DNA from: JAMIFV01 sp035906055 | Lineage (GTDB): Bacteria > Pseudomonadota > Alphaproteobacteria > Rickettsiales > JABCZZ01 | DNA length: 24,513 nt | Direction: 5' to 3' | Assembly (NCBI GenBank): GCA_035906055.1 | Contig: JAMIFV010000074.1 | Span: 1 to 24,513 of the forward strand | The notes under the pieces: model-generated | The model's input: only the letters and a program-made list of their open reading frames with translations | The model's database searches: none | What the model was told of the DNA's origin: nothing | Position numbers and translations under genes: made by a program | In this document: positions 17,369 to 24,378 of the stretch, piece by piece | How the letters are laid out: each line of letters starts with the position of its first letter | How positions within the stretch are numbered: position 1 is the stretch's first letter

Positions 17369-19843
17369 TCAGAACCTGTAATTAAGATTGCCCAGAAGGC
17401 TTAGATTGTTTTCGGTTTCGCCGTCGTAATCCTGCCGCACATAATGCAGGCCGAAGCTGAGCCGCAGCACGTCGCTCAGCGTCAGCATATGTTCGTAATG
17501 CGCGGTGAGAGCAGGGCTTGAGCCGTAATTCTTTTCCCAGTAATAGCCGGGCAGGAGCTTCAAGTTATGCTGGTAGAGAAATTCATAGCGACGGTAGAGG
17601 GTGTGCGTGGCGCTTATGCCCAGATGCGTCATCACGTCGCGTTCGGGGTTGTAATAGAGCCGGTTCTGGTCTTTGGAGTTGGACGAGAAACCCGTATCCG
17701 CCACGCCGTCGATCTTGAGGGTGGGTGAGGTATAAAGGCGCTGTGACACCATGGCGGAAAGGTTCAGGCGGCGATTGCCGTCGGAGAAGGCCATATACCC
17801 TGCGCCAACACCTGCCTGCTGCGATTCGTTCTTCTGGTAGGTGGCGTTTATTTCCACATTATTGGCGCGCACGCCGGAATTAAGTGCGCGCAGTGGCGTA
17901 TCGCGTGAGAAGATTTCAGCGGAGCTGCCATACGTCCAGGTGTCATTCTTAGAATAGCTGGCATCGGCGCGCACGCCTGCGCGGTTATTGCCTTTATAGG
18001 TGTTATAGGTGGGGGTGAGGCTGGCGGTGACGCCATGCCCGCGATATTCCGCTCCCACGGCTGCGCGGTTATAGGTGATCTTGCCTTCGTCGTTGGGCTC
18101 CGTCTCATGGGCGTAATAATGCCCGGCCATGATGCGCCAGTTATAGTCAACAGGGCGTGAATAGAACTGCGTATCCACATTGATGCCGCGACCGCCCGTG
18201 GCGTTGCCGGTGGAATGCAGGCCCCGCCCCACGCGCACGTTGATCTCGTTCATGTTGTGGATATCCCAGTCGCGCTTCAGCTTCTGTATCTCAAGATTCT
18301 CGGGGAAGCGCTGATAGAGATCGGCGGTTTCTTTTTCCGACGTGCGGAAATTCTGTAAACTGAGGTCGGTGCGGGCTTCGCCTGCTTCGTTCTGGAGATC
18401 CTGTCCGCGCATGAGGGCTTTGCCCAACTGATATTCTTCCTGTGCCTTGCGCGGCAGGCCACGGTTCTCGTAGATAGCTCCCAGCGCCGCCTTATGGTGC
18501 GAGTTGGCGGGGGCCGCTTCAACCAGCGGGGTGAGGCGTTTTTCGGCTTCTTCATGCTGGTTGCCATACATGCGCGCAAGGCCTGCGGCAAGTTCCGCTG
18601 CGGCGCGCTCAGGGTTGGGGCGCGGGTCCTTGAGGCCTTTGAGGTTGATCCATTTAGGTTCGTGCTTCACCAGTTCGTCGATCTGCCTGTAGGCATCCTC
18701 GTACCTGTCCAGCTCGATATAGGTATAGAATATTGCCATGCGGGCGTTGAAATCCCCGGGGCTTGCGTCGAGCACCTGTGTGTATATCTCCAGCGCCTTT
18801 TCCGGCTGGCGGGTATAGAGGTATGCATCGCCCGCGGTGTTGAGCGCATAGATGGGTATGACAACGCCCTGCCTGCGCAGATCGTCGTACTCGGCGAGCA
18901 CGTCCTTCATGCGCACGCGGTCGCGCAGCGCCACCATGCGGTCAAAGCGCACGCGCAGCACGTCATTGCGTGCGGCATCGCCCTTGGTGCTCCACTGTGC
19001 TATCTTTTTATCATAATCCGCTATGGCGCGGTCGGTATGGCTGAAGCGCTCCGGTTCGCGCAAGGGGTCGAGCGTCTCCACGCGCACTATGGACGCACTG
19101 GCGTCCCCCTGCAATTGGCGCACTTCTTCAGGTGTGAGCAGGTCAGGCGTGTTGTCTGATACCAAGAGCGCCACTTCGGGCGCACCCACATAGCCCAGCG
19201 ATTCCACGAGGTCACGCTTCACGGCGTGGTTTTCAGGGGCGATCTTCACGGCCCTCTGCGAGTAGCGCAAAGCCTCCACCGGCAGCCGGGCTTTGCGTGC
19301 GGCATGGGCGGTGGCCAGCAATATGTCCACACGGTCGCCATAGGTCTTTAGATTCTTCCGCCCCAGCTCCAGCGCATTACCGGGTTGCGCCATATCTACG
19401 AGGGTGAGTATCCTGCCTTCCGCAAAACCTGCGTCGGCGGGCGAACGGGCGAGGCCTTTGTCGAACAGGGCAAGCGCTTCATCCGGCTGCTTCATGCTGC
19501 GATGCGAGCGCGCGGCGGCCAGCAACACGTAATCCGGCTGGTTGCCGCCGGACAGGGTGGAGTAGATCATCAGCGCGTCGCTGTAATGGCCTGCCCAGCT
19601 GGCTACCACCATATAATCCTGCGCGATCTTCGCATCCTGCGGGTGTTTGCCGAAAAGCCTGCCCAGCATGCCAAGCGCCTTCTTCACATCACCGGCGCGA
19701 GCGAGGCGCACGGCTTCGGTATGCTCCGCTGCCCATGAAACAGGTTTCGCCTGCTCTTTTTGCGATGGGGCGGCAAGGGCAACGCAGGGCATTCCAGCAT
19801 GCACAAACGTGGCGCTTATTATCAGGCAGGCGAATCTTTTCAT
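17369..19843 (-). CDS. pgaA: PgaA, PNAG outer-membrane export porin with TPR domain
   Basis: PgaA exports partly deacetylated PNAG across the outer membrane. The 824-residue product is close in length to E. coli PgaA (about 807). It has a signal peptide (residues 1-24, ending ALAAP), a long helical periplasmic domain of TPR-type repeats (about 35-500, for example PDEALALFDKGLARSPADAG and PEKALEIYTQVLDASPGDFN), and from about 535 a beta-barrel with alternating hydrophobic strands and many tyrosines. The last residue is Phe in LNYRF, the usual outer-membrane sorting signal. AGGA lies seven bases before the ATG. It is first in pgaABCD, so control should act in the AT-rich region 19844-20285. TPR and barrel ends were placed by eye. 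Confidence 0.93.
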   Translation of the reverse strand: MKRFACLIISATFVHAGMPCVALAAPSQKEQAKPVSWAAEHTEAVRLARAGDVKKALGMLGRLFGKHPQDAKIAQDYMVVASWAGHYSDALMIYSTLSGGNQPDYVLLAAARSHRSMKQPDEALALFDKGLARSPADAGFAEGRILTLVDMAQPGNALELGRKNLKTYGDRVDILLATAHAARKARLPVEALRYSQRAVKIAPENHAVKRDLVESLGYVGAPEVALLVSDNTPDLLTPEEVRQLQGDASASIVRVETLDPLREPERFSHTDRAIADYDKKIAQWSTKGDAARNDVLRVRFDRMVALRDRVRMKDVLAEYDDLRRQGVVIPIYALNTAGDAYLYTRQPEKALEIYTQVLDASPGDFNARMAIFYTYIELDRYEDAYRQIDELVKHEPKWINLKGLKDPRPNPERAAAELAAGLARMYGNQHEEAEKRLTPLVEAAPANSHHKAALGAIYENRGLPRKAQEEYQLGKALMRGQDLQNEAGEARTDLSLQNFRTSEKETADLYQRFPENLEIQKLKRDWDIHNMNEINVRVGRGLHSTGNATGGRGINVDTQFYSRPVDYNWRIMAGHYYAHETEPNDEGKITYNRAAVGAEYRGHGVTASLTPTYNTYKGNNRAGVRADASYSKNDTWTYGSSAEIFSRDTPLRALNSGVRANNVEINATYQKNESQQAGVGAGYMAFSDGNRRLNLSAMVSQRLYTSPTLKIDGVADTGFSSNSKDQNRLYYNPERDVMTHLGISATHTLYRRYEFLYQHNLKLLPGYYWEKNYGSSPALTAHYEHMLTLSDVLRLSFGLHYVRQDYDGETENNLSLLGNLNYRF

Positions 19844-20285
19844 CGCTATATCCTGACCGTGGCGAGAAGGGTTAAAGTCACTTTATCATTCATTTTTTAT
19901 GTTTTTAATAATTAACAAAACGTTGATTAGTGAAGGCGCGGTATTTTTTAATAATATATACAAAACATATTGTTATAGTGAATTTATAACAAAGATTGGT
20001 TTGGCGTTGTTATTAATTCATACTTGAAATAGATTAATAAAATGCTATTTCGGATGTTCCTTATTAGGCCGTGTGGCACGTCCGCCACAGCGTATTTATC
20101 ACCCTTGATGCGTTCTTTACTTGTTGCGGGCAGGGGGCATCATGCAAACTTATGATGGCCCTGTTAAAGTTGCATGCTAGTTGTTCCCACCATTATTGAG
20201 TCCGCACCTGCCTGGTGCATCTCACGCCTTGCATTGGCAGGCGCTGGCTGGGGTTTTTTCAATTTTTCCCTGCAAAGGAGATTTT
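19844..20285. promoter_or_regulatory. 442-base AT-rich intergenic region between pgaA and a small membrane-protein gene
   Basis: No gene is seen here. The part from about 19870 to 20050 is very AT-rich, with many -10-like hexamers on both strands, and must contain the divergent promoters. It holds the palindrome 19970-19992 and a further TTGTTAT at 20007-20013. The right part contains a small inverted repeat TGTGGC/GCCACA (20072-20077 and 20084-20089) and the pair CATGCAA/TTGCATG (20141-20147 and 20170-20176). I cannot choose one promoter with confidence. Confidence 0.5.
19970..19992. promoter_or_regulatory. Perfect palindrome, possible operator upstream of pgaA
   Basis: TTGTTATA (19970-19977), a seven-base spacer and TATAACAA (19985-19992). 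The heptamer TTGTTAT recurs at 20007-20013. The palindrome lies about 130 bases before the pgaA start, a reasonable place for a regulator of PNAG synthesis. An RNA hairpin is the alternative. Confidence 0.4.
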
Positions 20286-20528
20286 ATGGTTACCAACGTC
20301 AGCAACAGGCCGGTTAATCAGAATATTAACGACAACCAGGATGAAATGAAGGACTATACTTCATTCTGGGCATTCATTGCCGTCATCGTGGTGGCGGTAC
20401 TTGTTTATGCCTCTTACTCATCTTATTACGGCAGGGAACCCCGTGAGTATCCGTCCGCGCCCATATCGCAGACGATGGGCTCGCTGGATAAAAGCAAGCT
20501 CCCTGAGCCTGCCATCGTAAACCCGTAA
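20286..20528 (+). CDS. Small single-pass membrane protein of unknown function
   Basis: I do not recognise this 80-residue protein. The start ATG at 20286 is fixed by an excellent ribosome site, AAAGGAG at 20274-20280, five bases upstream; a longer open frame from 20181 has no such support. Residues 1-25 are polar, rich in N, Q and D. One membrane helix follows at about 26-43 (FWAFIAVIVVAVLVYASYSS), then a tyrosine-rich turn and a proline-rich tail (REYPSAPISQ, LPEPAIVNP). There is no signal cleavage site or lipobox, so it is likely an inner-membrane protein with a short periplasmic or cytoplasmic tail. It lies 83 bases before the next gene on the same strand and divergent from the pga operon. 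Any link to PNAG is only positional. Confidence 0.75.
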   Translation: MVTNVSNRPVNQNINDNQDEMKDYTSFWAFIAVIVVAVLVYASYSSYYGREPREYPSAPISQTMGSLDKSKLPEPAIVNP

Positions 20529-20611
20529 GGGCAGATATCCGTCAGGTTTATACGGTGCGGGGATCATGAAAAGGATGTGGCGCGCGATGGCGGATGCTGT
20601 AAGCAGTACGG

Positions 20612-21028
20612 ATGATAAAACTGTTGCTGCCTGCGCTCATTCCCTCGTGGCGCTTCTTCGATGAGATCACCCCGTCACCGCGCATTGAGTTTGCATTGCT
20701 TGCGCATGCGGACGGCATGCCGCAATGGCAGGAGCTTGAACGCAGGCCGCTGTCGCTTTCTGCATGGCAGGTGTTCGCGCGCATGTTCCATAATCCGCAC
20801 TGGAATGAAACCCTTTTTCTGGTGAGTTGCGCCGAGCGGCTTTCCAACGCTCCCGCTGAACATGCCTGCCGCGAGATAGTGCGCCGCATTCTGGCGCAGA
20901 CGGATGCGCACGCGCCTTATATGCAGTTCCGGCTTGCCTTCGTCAGCCGCAACGGCGCGCAACTGGAAAAGCATGTGGAGTTCGTATCCCCGGTATATGC
21001 GTGCAAAGGGGCTGGCCATGCCGCTTGA
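20612..21028 (+). CDS. Small soluble protein, partner of the HTTM-like gene
   Basis: The 138-residue product has no signal peptide or membrane helix. It contains an apparently structured region, RIEFALLAHADGMPQW, WQVFARMFHNPHWNETLFLVSCAERL and MQFRLAFVSRNGAQLEKHVEFVSP. I do not know a named family. The ATG at 20612 is the first usable start but has a poor ribosome site. Its last 11 bases overlap the HTTM-like gene start at 21018, so the two proteins are probably made together and may interact at the membrane. The two cysteines, in VSCAERL and HACREI, are single and do not form a CxxC motif. Function unknown. Confidence 0.7.
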   Translation: MIKLLLPALIPSWRFFDEITPSPRIEFALLAHADGMPQWQELERRPLSLSAWQVFARMFHNPHWNETLFLVSCAERLSNAPAEHACREIVRRILAQTDAHAPYMQFRLAFVSRNGAQLEKHVEFVSPVYACKGAGHAA

Positions 21029-21707
21029 GTATGCTATCCGCCTCACCGGGATATTGCTCGCGGTGGCCTTCCTCCAGCAAAGTGCGGAGCATATGCGCGC
21101 CGCCGCCCCGGACGAACGGCGTTTGTTTCTCGCGCGTGCGGGGTTGAGCGCGCTGCTGCTGGCAGGCTTCGCGGTGCAGTTTGCCTGCCTTGCGCTGCTG
21201 GTAAACAGTCTGTTTATCCTCAAACGCTTTCAGGGGCCTTATAACGGCGGCAGCGACCGCATGGGGCTTTTGATACTCTGCTGTCTGTGCGCGGCGGAGC
21301 TCATGCCCGCCTCGCGCTGGCAGGAAGTGGCGATTGGCTATCTGGCCGCGCAGCTGCTGCTTTCGTACTTTATCGCGGGGTGGGTGAAGGTCGCCAACCC
21401 GGAGTGGCGCACGGGGCGGGCGTTGCAGGATGTATTCCTGTTCTCGGCGTATCCCGCCAGTGAGCAATGGCGCAAGCTGGCCGACCGGCCAACGCTGTTA
21501 TGGCTGGCCTCATGGGCGGTGATGCTGCTTGAGCTGCTGTTTCCCTTCAGTCTGCTTACACGCGCAACGCTCATTGCCGCGCTGGCGCTGGCCGCCATGT
21601 TCCATTGTGCCAATGCCTGCCTGTTCGGCCTCAACCGCTTCTTCTGGATATGGCTTGCGGCCTATCCTTCCATACTGTGGTTGCAGCAGAGGATGCTGGG
21701 GGGATAA
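21018..21707 (+). CDS. HTTM-like (VKGC-related) polytopic membrane protein
   Basis: From the ATG at 21018 (AAAGGGG upstream) the product has 229 residues with about six hydrophobic helices, near 8-22, 42-67, 83-97, 105-125, 160-180 and 183-222. Features recall HTTM-domain proteins, the bacterial relatives of vitamin K-dependent gamma-carboxylase: the loop GPYNGGSDRM (73-82), GWVKVANPEWRTGRALQ (121-137) and a late helix with FHCANACLFGLNRFFWIWLAAYP. A longer open frame begins at 20904, but its extra part overlaps the upstream gene and looks like noise. There is no soluble epoxidase-like domain, so carboxylase activity should not be assumed. It overlaps the 138-residue partner gene and ends one base before the convergent gene at 21709. 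The family call is moderate. Confidence 0.72.
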   Translation: MPLEYAIRLTGILLAVAFLQQSAEHMRAAAPDERRLFLARAGLSALLLAGFAVQFACLALLVNSLFILKRFQGPYNGGSDRMGLLILCCLCAAELMPASRWQEVAIGYLAAQLLLSYFIAGWVKVANPEWRTGRALQDVFLFSAYPASEQWRKLADRPTLLWLASWAVMLLELLFPFSLLTRATLIAALALAAMFHCANACLFGLNRFFWIWLAAYPSILWLQQRMLGG

Positions 21708-21708
21708 T

Positions 21709-22686
21709 TTATACTGCCCTGCTGTCTACGCCTTTTAACGCTGCAGCGGAGCCGGCATGAGCGGGCGATGCGAGTTCCGTCTCGCTTGCGCTGGCCATCC
21801 GGGTGATCTCGGTGGGGCGGGGTAACTGGCTGGCAGCCGCTTGAGCCACGTTCAGGTTTTTTAACGAATCCGCACTGGCCAGTGGCTGGCCATGCATCAA
21901 TGCTTCCATTTCATCCCGATTGAGCTTTGTGTCAGTCATCTGCAGTTTGATCAGGACATTCGCCGGGATATTATTTTCCTTGCCCCATTTGGCAAGCATG
22001 GATTGTGAGTCTATTAGGCTCAGGTCACCACCTGTCATTCCCTCTGACACCCTGGTGATAGTGTAGATCGCTTCATATTTCCTCTTTGCAGCAAAGGATA
22101 AATTCAGGCCATGCTCTGCTGACACTTCAGACAGCAGTTTATCTCCTTCCAGTACTCTCAATGATGTGGCGGCGATGTCGAAAGCCCTGCTAACCGCGCC
22201 AGATGCCCTACGCGCTATATTTCTAACAGTTTTCATAGCAGGATCTTCAGGCGCTGCGGGATCATCAAACCCGTTTTTCCTTCCCCATCTTTTCTCTTCG
22301 TCGGGGACTTTATCAGGAGAGATGTGGTCGAAGGTGTATTGGCTGGGAGCAGGGGCGGGCACAGGAGCATATGTGGTTATCTTTACGCCGTTTTCTGTTC
22401 GGGTGATTGCGCCGTTTCCCCCGCGAATTCTATCAACTTTTGCCTTTTCAGCAGCTTCTTTGGCTTTAAGGCGGTCCATTTCCTGCTCTTCAGCTATTCT
22501 GGCCATTTCCATCCTCTGAGAGTCGGATAGTGGGGCGCTTTGCTGTTTGGGTGCGGCAGGCTGCTCCGGCTGTGGCTGCGTTTGTGCTTGCGGCTGCGCC
22601 TGTGGCTTGGCGGGTTCCTCGCCACCAACCTTCCAGTCTCTAAAAGCGTTTGCTTCTTCTTTTAATTGTGCAAGGCTCTTTGGCAT
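21709..22686 (-). CDS. Orphan hypothetical protein with P/Q-rich N-terminal region
   Basis: I do not recognise this 325-residue protein. It begins MPKSLAQLKEEANAFRDW without a signal peptide. Residues about 26-52 are a low-complexity stretch of P, Q, A and K. A charged helical segment follows (about 55-90, RMEMARIAEEQEMDRLKAKE), which may form a coiled coil. The C-terminal two-thirds look folded and partly helical (TVRNIARRASGAVSRAFDI, LSFAAKRKYEAIYTITRVSE, WGKENNIPANVLIKLQMTD) without membrane helices. The tail is rich in A and S. A good promoter lies upstream at 22727-22754. It is more AT-rich than the pga or clpB genes. Its stop is one base from the convergent HTTM-like gene stop. Effector, adaptor or structural roles are all open. 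Confidence 0.68.
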   Translation of the reverse strand: MPKSLAQLKEEANAFRDWKVGGEEPAKPQAQPQAQTQPQPEQPAAPKQQSAPLSDSQRMEMARIAEEQEMDRLKAKEAAEKAKVDRIRGGNGAITRTENGVKITTYAPVPAPAPSQYTFDHISPDKVPDEEKRWGRKNGFDDPAAPEDPAMKTVRNIARRASGAVSRAFDIAATSLRVLEGDKLLSEVSAEHGLNLSFAAKRKYEAIYTITRVSEGMTGGDLSLIDSQSMLAKWGKENNIPANVLIKLQMTDTKLNRDEMEALMHGQPLASADSLKNLNVAQAAASQLPRPTEITRMASASETELASPAHAGSAAALKGVDSRAV

Positions 22687-22726
22687 ATCAATGTCTCTAA
22701 ATGGTTAATACCCTTGTTTCAGTTAT

Positions 22727-22754
22727 ACTATATCAGGGCTTTTATGAGTGTTAA
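22727..22754 (-). promoter_or_regulatory. Sigma-70-like promoter for the P/Q-rich orphan gene
   Basis: On the minus strand TTAACA (22754-22749), a 16-base spacer and TATAGT (22732-22727). Each box has one mismatch to TTGACA / TATAAT. Transcription would begin near 22720, giving a leader of roughly 34 bases. Confidence 0.5.
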
Positions 22755-22785
22755 GATTTGGTGACAAGTATGCCGTAAAAGCATG

Positions 22786-22807
22786 AATAACAACAAGAGT
22801 TGTTATT
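22786..22807. terminator. AT-rich perfect hairpin after queH
   Basis: AATAACAAC, loop AAGA, GTTGTTATT: a nine-pair perfect stem 15 bases after the queH stop. No U run follows in the queH direction, so termination would be weak. The arm GTTGTTATT also occurs at 20006-20014 upstream of pgaA, so a protein-binding site is an alternative. Confidence 0.4.
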
Positions 22808-22822
22808 ATACAGATGGTTGTG

Positions 22823-23488
22823 TTATTTCTCGGCAAGCTTCTGTGCGTACCAGGTTTCCCCGATCTCGATCTTTTCGCGCCCTTGGGACTCACGCCACGC
22901 GTTGGAATCACGTAGGGAGTAAATGCAGCCGCAATATTGCTGGGCATAAAACTCTTCGCGCTTGGCAATCTCATACATGCGCGATGCGCCGCCTTCCTTG
23001 CGCCAGTTATAGTCCCAGTAGGTGACGCCCTCATAATGCCCCGCCGCGCGATGGCCGCAATCGTTGATCTGCTCCATGTTCTTCCAGCGTGAAATGCCAA
23101 GCGAGCTGGTGATCACGGAAAACCCGTGTTCATAGGCGTAAAGCGCCGTGCGCTCGAAGCGCATGTCGAAGCACATCGTGCAGCGTACGCCGCGCTCAGG
23201 CTCCTTCTCCATGCCTTTGGCGCGTGCGAACCAATCCTGCACGTCGTAATCCGCATCGATAAAGGGAATGCCCATCTTTTCCGCAAAACGGATATTCTCT
23301 TCCTTGCGGATATCATATTCTTTTTTGGGATGGATATTGGGGTTATAGAAAAAGATCGTAAGCCCGATGCCGTTGGCCAGTATCTGCTCCATCAGCTCCC
23401 CGGCGCAGGGCGCGCAGCAACTATGCATCAGCACGGATTTCGCGCCGTCCGGCAAGGTCAGGTCAACATGTTTGGCAGGCAGTGTCAT
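22823..23488 (-). CDS. queH: Epoxyqueuosine reductase QueH
   Basis: QueH makes the last step of queuosine synthesis, reducing epoxyqueuosine in tRNA; it is the non-orthologous alternative to the cobalamin-dependent QueG. From the ATG 23486-23488 (GGAAAG just upstream) it has 221 residues; an earlier frame start at 23569 has no family support. Cysteine motifs that hold the iron-sulfur cluster and second metal are present: HSCCAPC (Cys24, Cys25, Cys28), RCTMCFDMRFERTA and QYCGCIYSLRD. The stretch FFYNPNIHPKKEYDIRKEEN and SSLGISRWKNMEQIN are also typical of QueH (former DUF208). No other queuosine gene is nearby, which is usual. Catalytic motifs are complete, so the enzyme should be active. Confidence 0.95.
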   Translation of the reverse strand: MTLPAKHVDLTLPDGAKSVLMHSCCAPCAGELMEQILANGIGLTIFFYNPNIHPKKEYDIRKEENIRFAEKMGIPFIDADYDVQDWFARAKGMEKEPERGVRCTMCFDMRFERTALYAYEHGFSVITSSLGISRWKNMEQINDCGHRAAGHYEGVTYWDYNWRKEGGASRMYEIAKREEFYAQQYCGCIYSLRDSNAWRESQGREKIEIGETWYAQKLAEK

Positions 23489-23661
23489 AGTCTTTCCGTT
23501 TGCATCGTTAGCGGAGCGGGCGAACCGCCCTCTGGATATATTTCCTTCACCTACCTCAAGAATAACCAAAAAGCCATTGAATTTCTTATTTTATCCAAAT
23601 GGGGTCGGATTCTGATCTATTGTTTGGGGGTGCATTATTAAAGTTGGGTTTGTCATTAATA

Positions 23662-23681
23662 TGTAACAATTAAAGGTTACA
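23662..23681. promoter_or_regulatory. Palindrome upstream of the last orphan gene, possible operator
   Basis: TGTAAC (23662-23667), eight bases, GTTACA (23676-23681). It lies just before a -10-like TATTAT at 23692-23697, where a repressor or activator could bind. No good -35 box was found. Confidence 0.35.
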
Positions 23682-23722
23682 ATCGGCGTGATATTATACA
23701 TTTGATAACGTGATTGCCCATT

Positions 23723-24328
23723 ATGGATGCCCCTATTCATGAATCTCCGGTAGCAACCCCTGCGCCGGAAGAAATTAGGATCAATCTGGATGCCCAGATA
23801 AAAAAGGGAGATATGGTCAGGGTCGAACGGGACAGGCTCATGCCTTCGGCTGCTGCAGAGCCACTGTTGCAGAAAAAAGATGCATCCGGAGAATTTTTGC
23901 CTGTGTATGTGTCTGTGGGCCTGAATCAGGAAGTCGGTGCTTCGCCGGCAGCTTACGAAGTCAAAGATGATCAGGGAAAACCCTTCATCCTCATTAACGA
24001 GGCACATCACGTATGGACTGAGCAGTATGTTAAGGAACGATTGCTTCTTAGTGATAAGCAGTTAAGAGCCGGGCTGACTGATAAAGATCAGGTATTTGAC
24101 AATTACAAAGCTCTTTTTGAGAAACAGTCTGGGCAGGATGCTCCTGAGGCTAGTGCCCTGCTTGCTGGTATGCAGACACGATTTGACAATTTAAATGAAT
24201 ATGTAACGACTCAGGCGCAAAAGATGGGGATAATTACTCCCGAGCTTCGGGTTGGGGATATTAATTCACCGGCTGCGGTTGTTCCATCGCGTGAGGGTAC
24301 GAACTATCTAATCATTAGACACTGTTAG
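23723..24328 (+). CDS. Orphan hypothetical protein next to an IS5-like element
   Basis: I do not recognise this protein. From the ATG at 23723 it has 201 residues; a TTG at 23714 in frame would add three. No clear ribosome site is visible. The N-terminal 20 residues are proline-rich (APIHESPVATPAPEE). A beta-type region follows (IRINLDAQIKKGDMVRVERD, EFLPVYVSVGLNQEVG, YEVKDDQGKPFILINEAHHV), then a helical part (TEQYVKERLLLSDKQLRAGL, NYKALFEKQSGQDAPEASAL). No signal peptide or membrane helix is seen. The stop is 50 bases before the IS5-like transposase start, so the true C-terminus may have been cut by that insertion. Base composition is AT-richer than the core genes, as for the other two orphans here. 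Confidence 0.65.
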   Translation: MDAPIHESPVATPAPEEIRINLDAQIKKGDMVRVERDRLMPSAAAEPLLQKKDASGEFLPVYVSVGLNQEVGASPAAYEVKDDQGKPFILINEAHHVWTEQYVKERLLLSDKQLRAGLTDKDQVFDNYKALFEKQSGQDAPEASALLAGMQTRFDNLNEYVTTQAQKMGIITPELRVGDINSPAAVVPSREGTNYLIIRHC

Positions 24329-24378
24329 TTAATTATTAAGATTTAGGTGATAGTGCTCCCAAGATAGGAGTGTATCAT

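Noticed and set aside
13988..19843. Cellulose or alginate synthesis operon
   Set aside because: The NodB deacetylase plus GH153-like domain, TPR porin and PgaD-type protein together are specific to PNAG; no BcsA PilZ domain or alginate genes are present.
20181..20285. N-terminal extension of the small membrane protein
   Set aside because: The AAAGGAG site five bases before the ATG at 20286 fixes the start; the extension has no ribosome site and covers the structured leader.
20566..20664. Tiny frame of about 32 codons between the small membrane protein and the 138-residue gene
   Set aside because: It overlaps the next gene in another frame, has no good ribosome site and no recognisable features.
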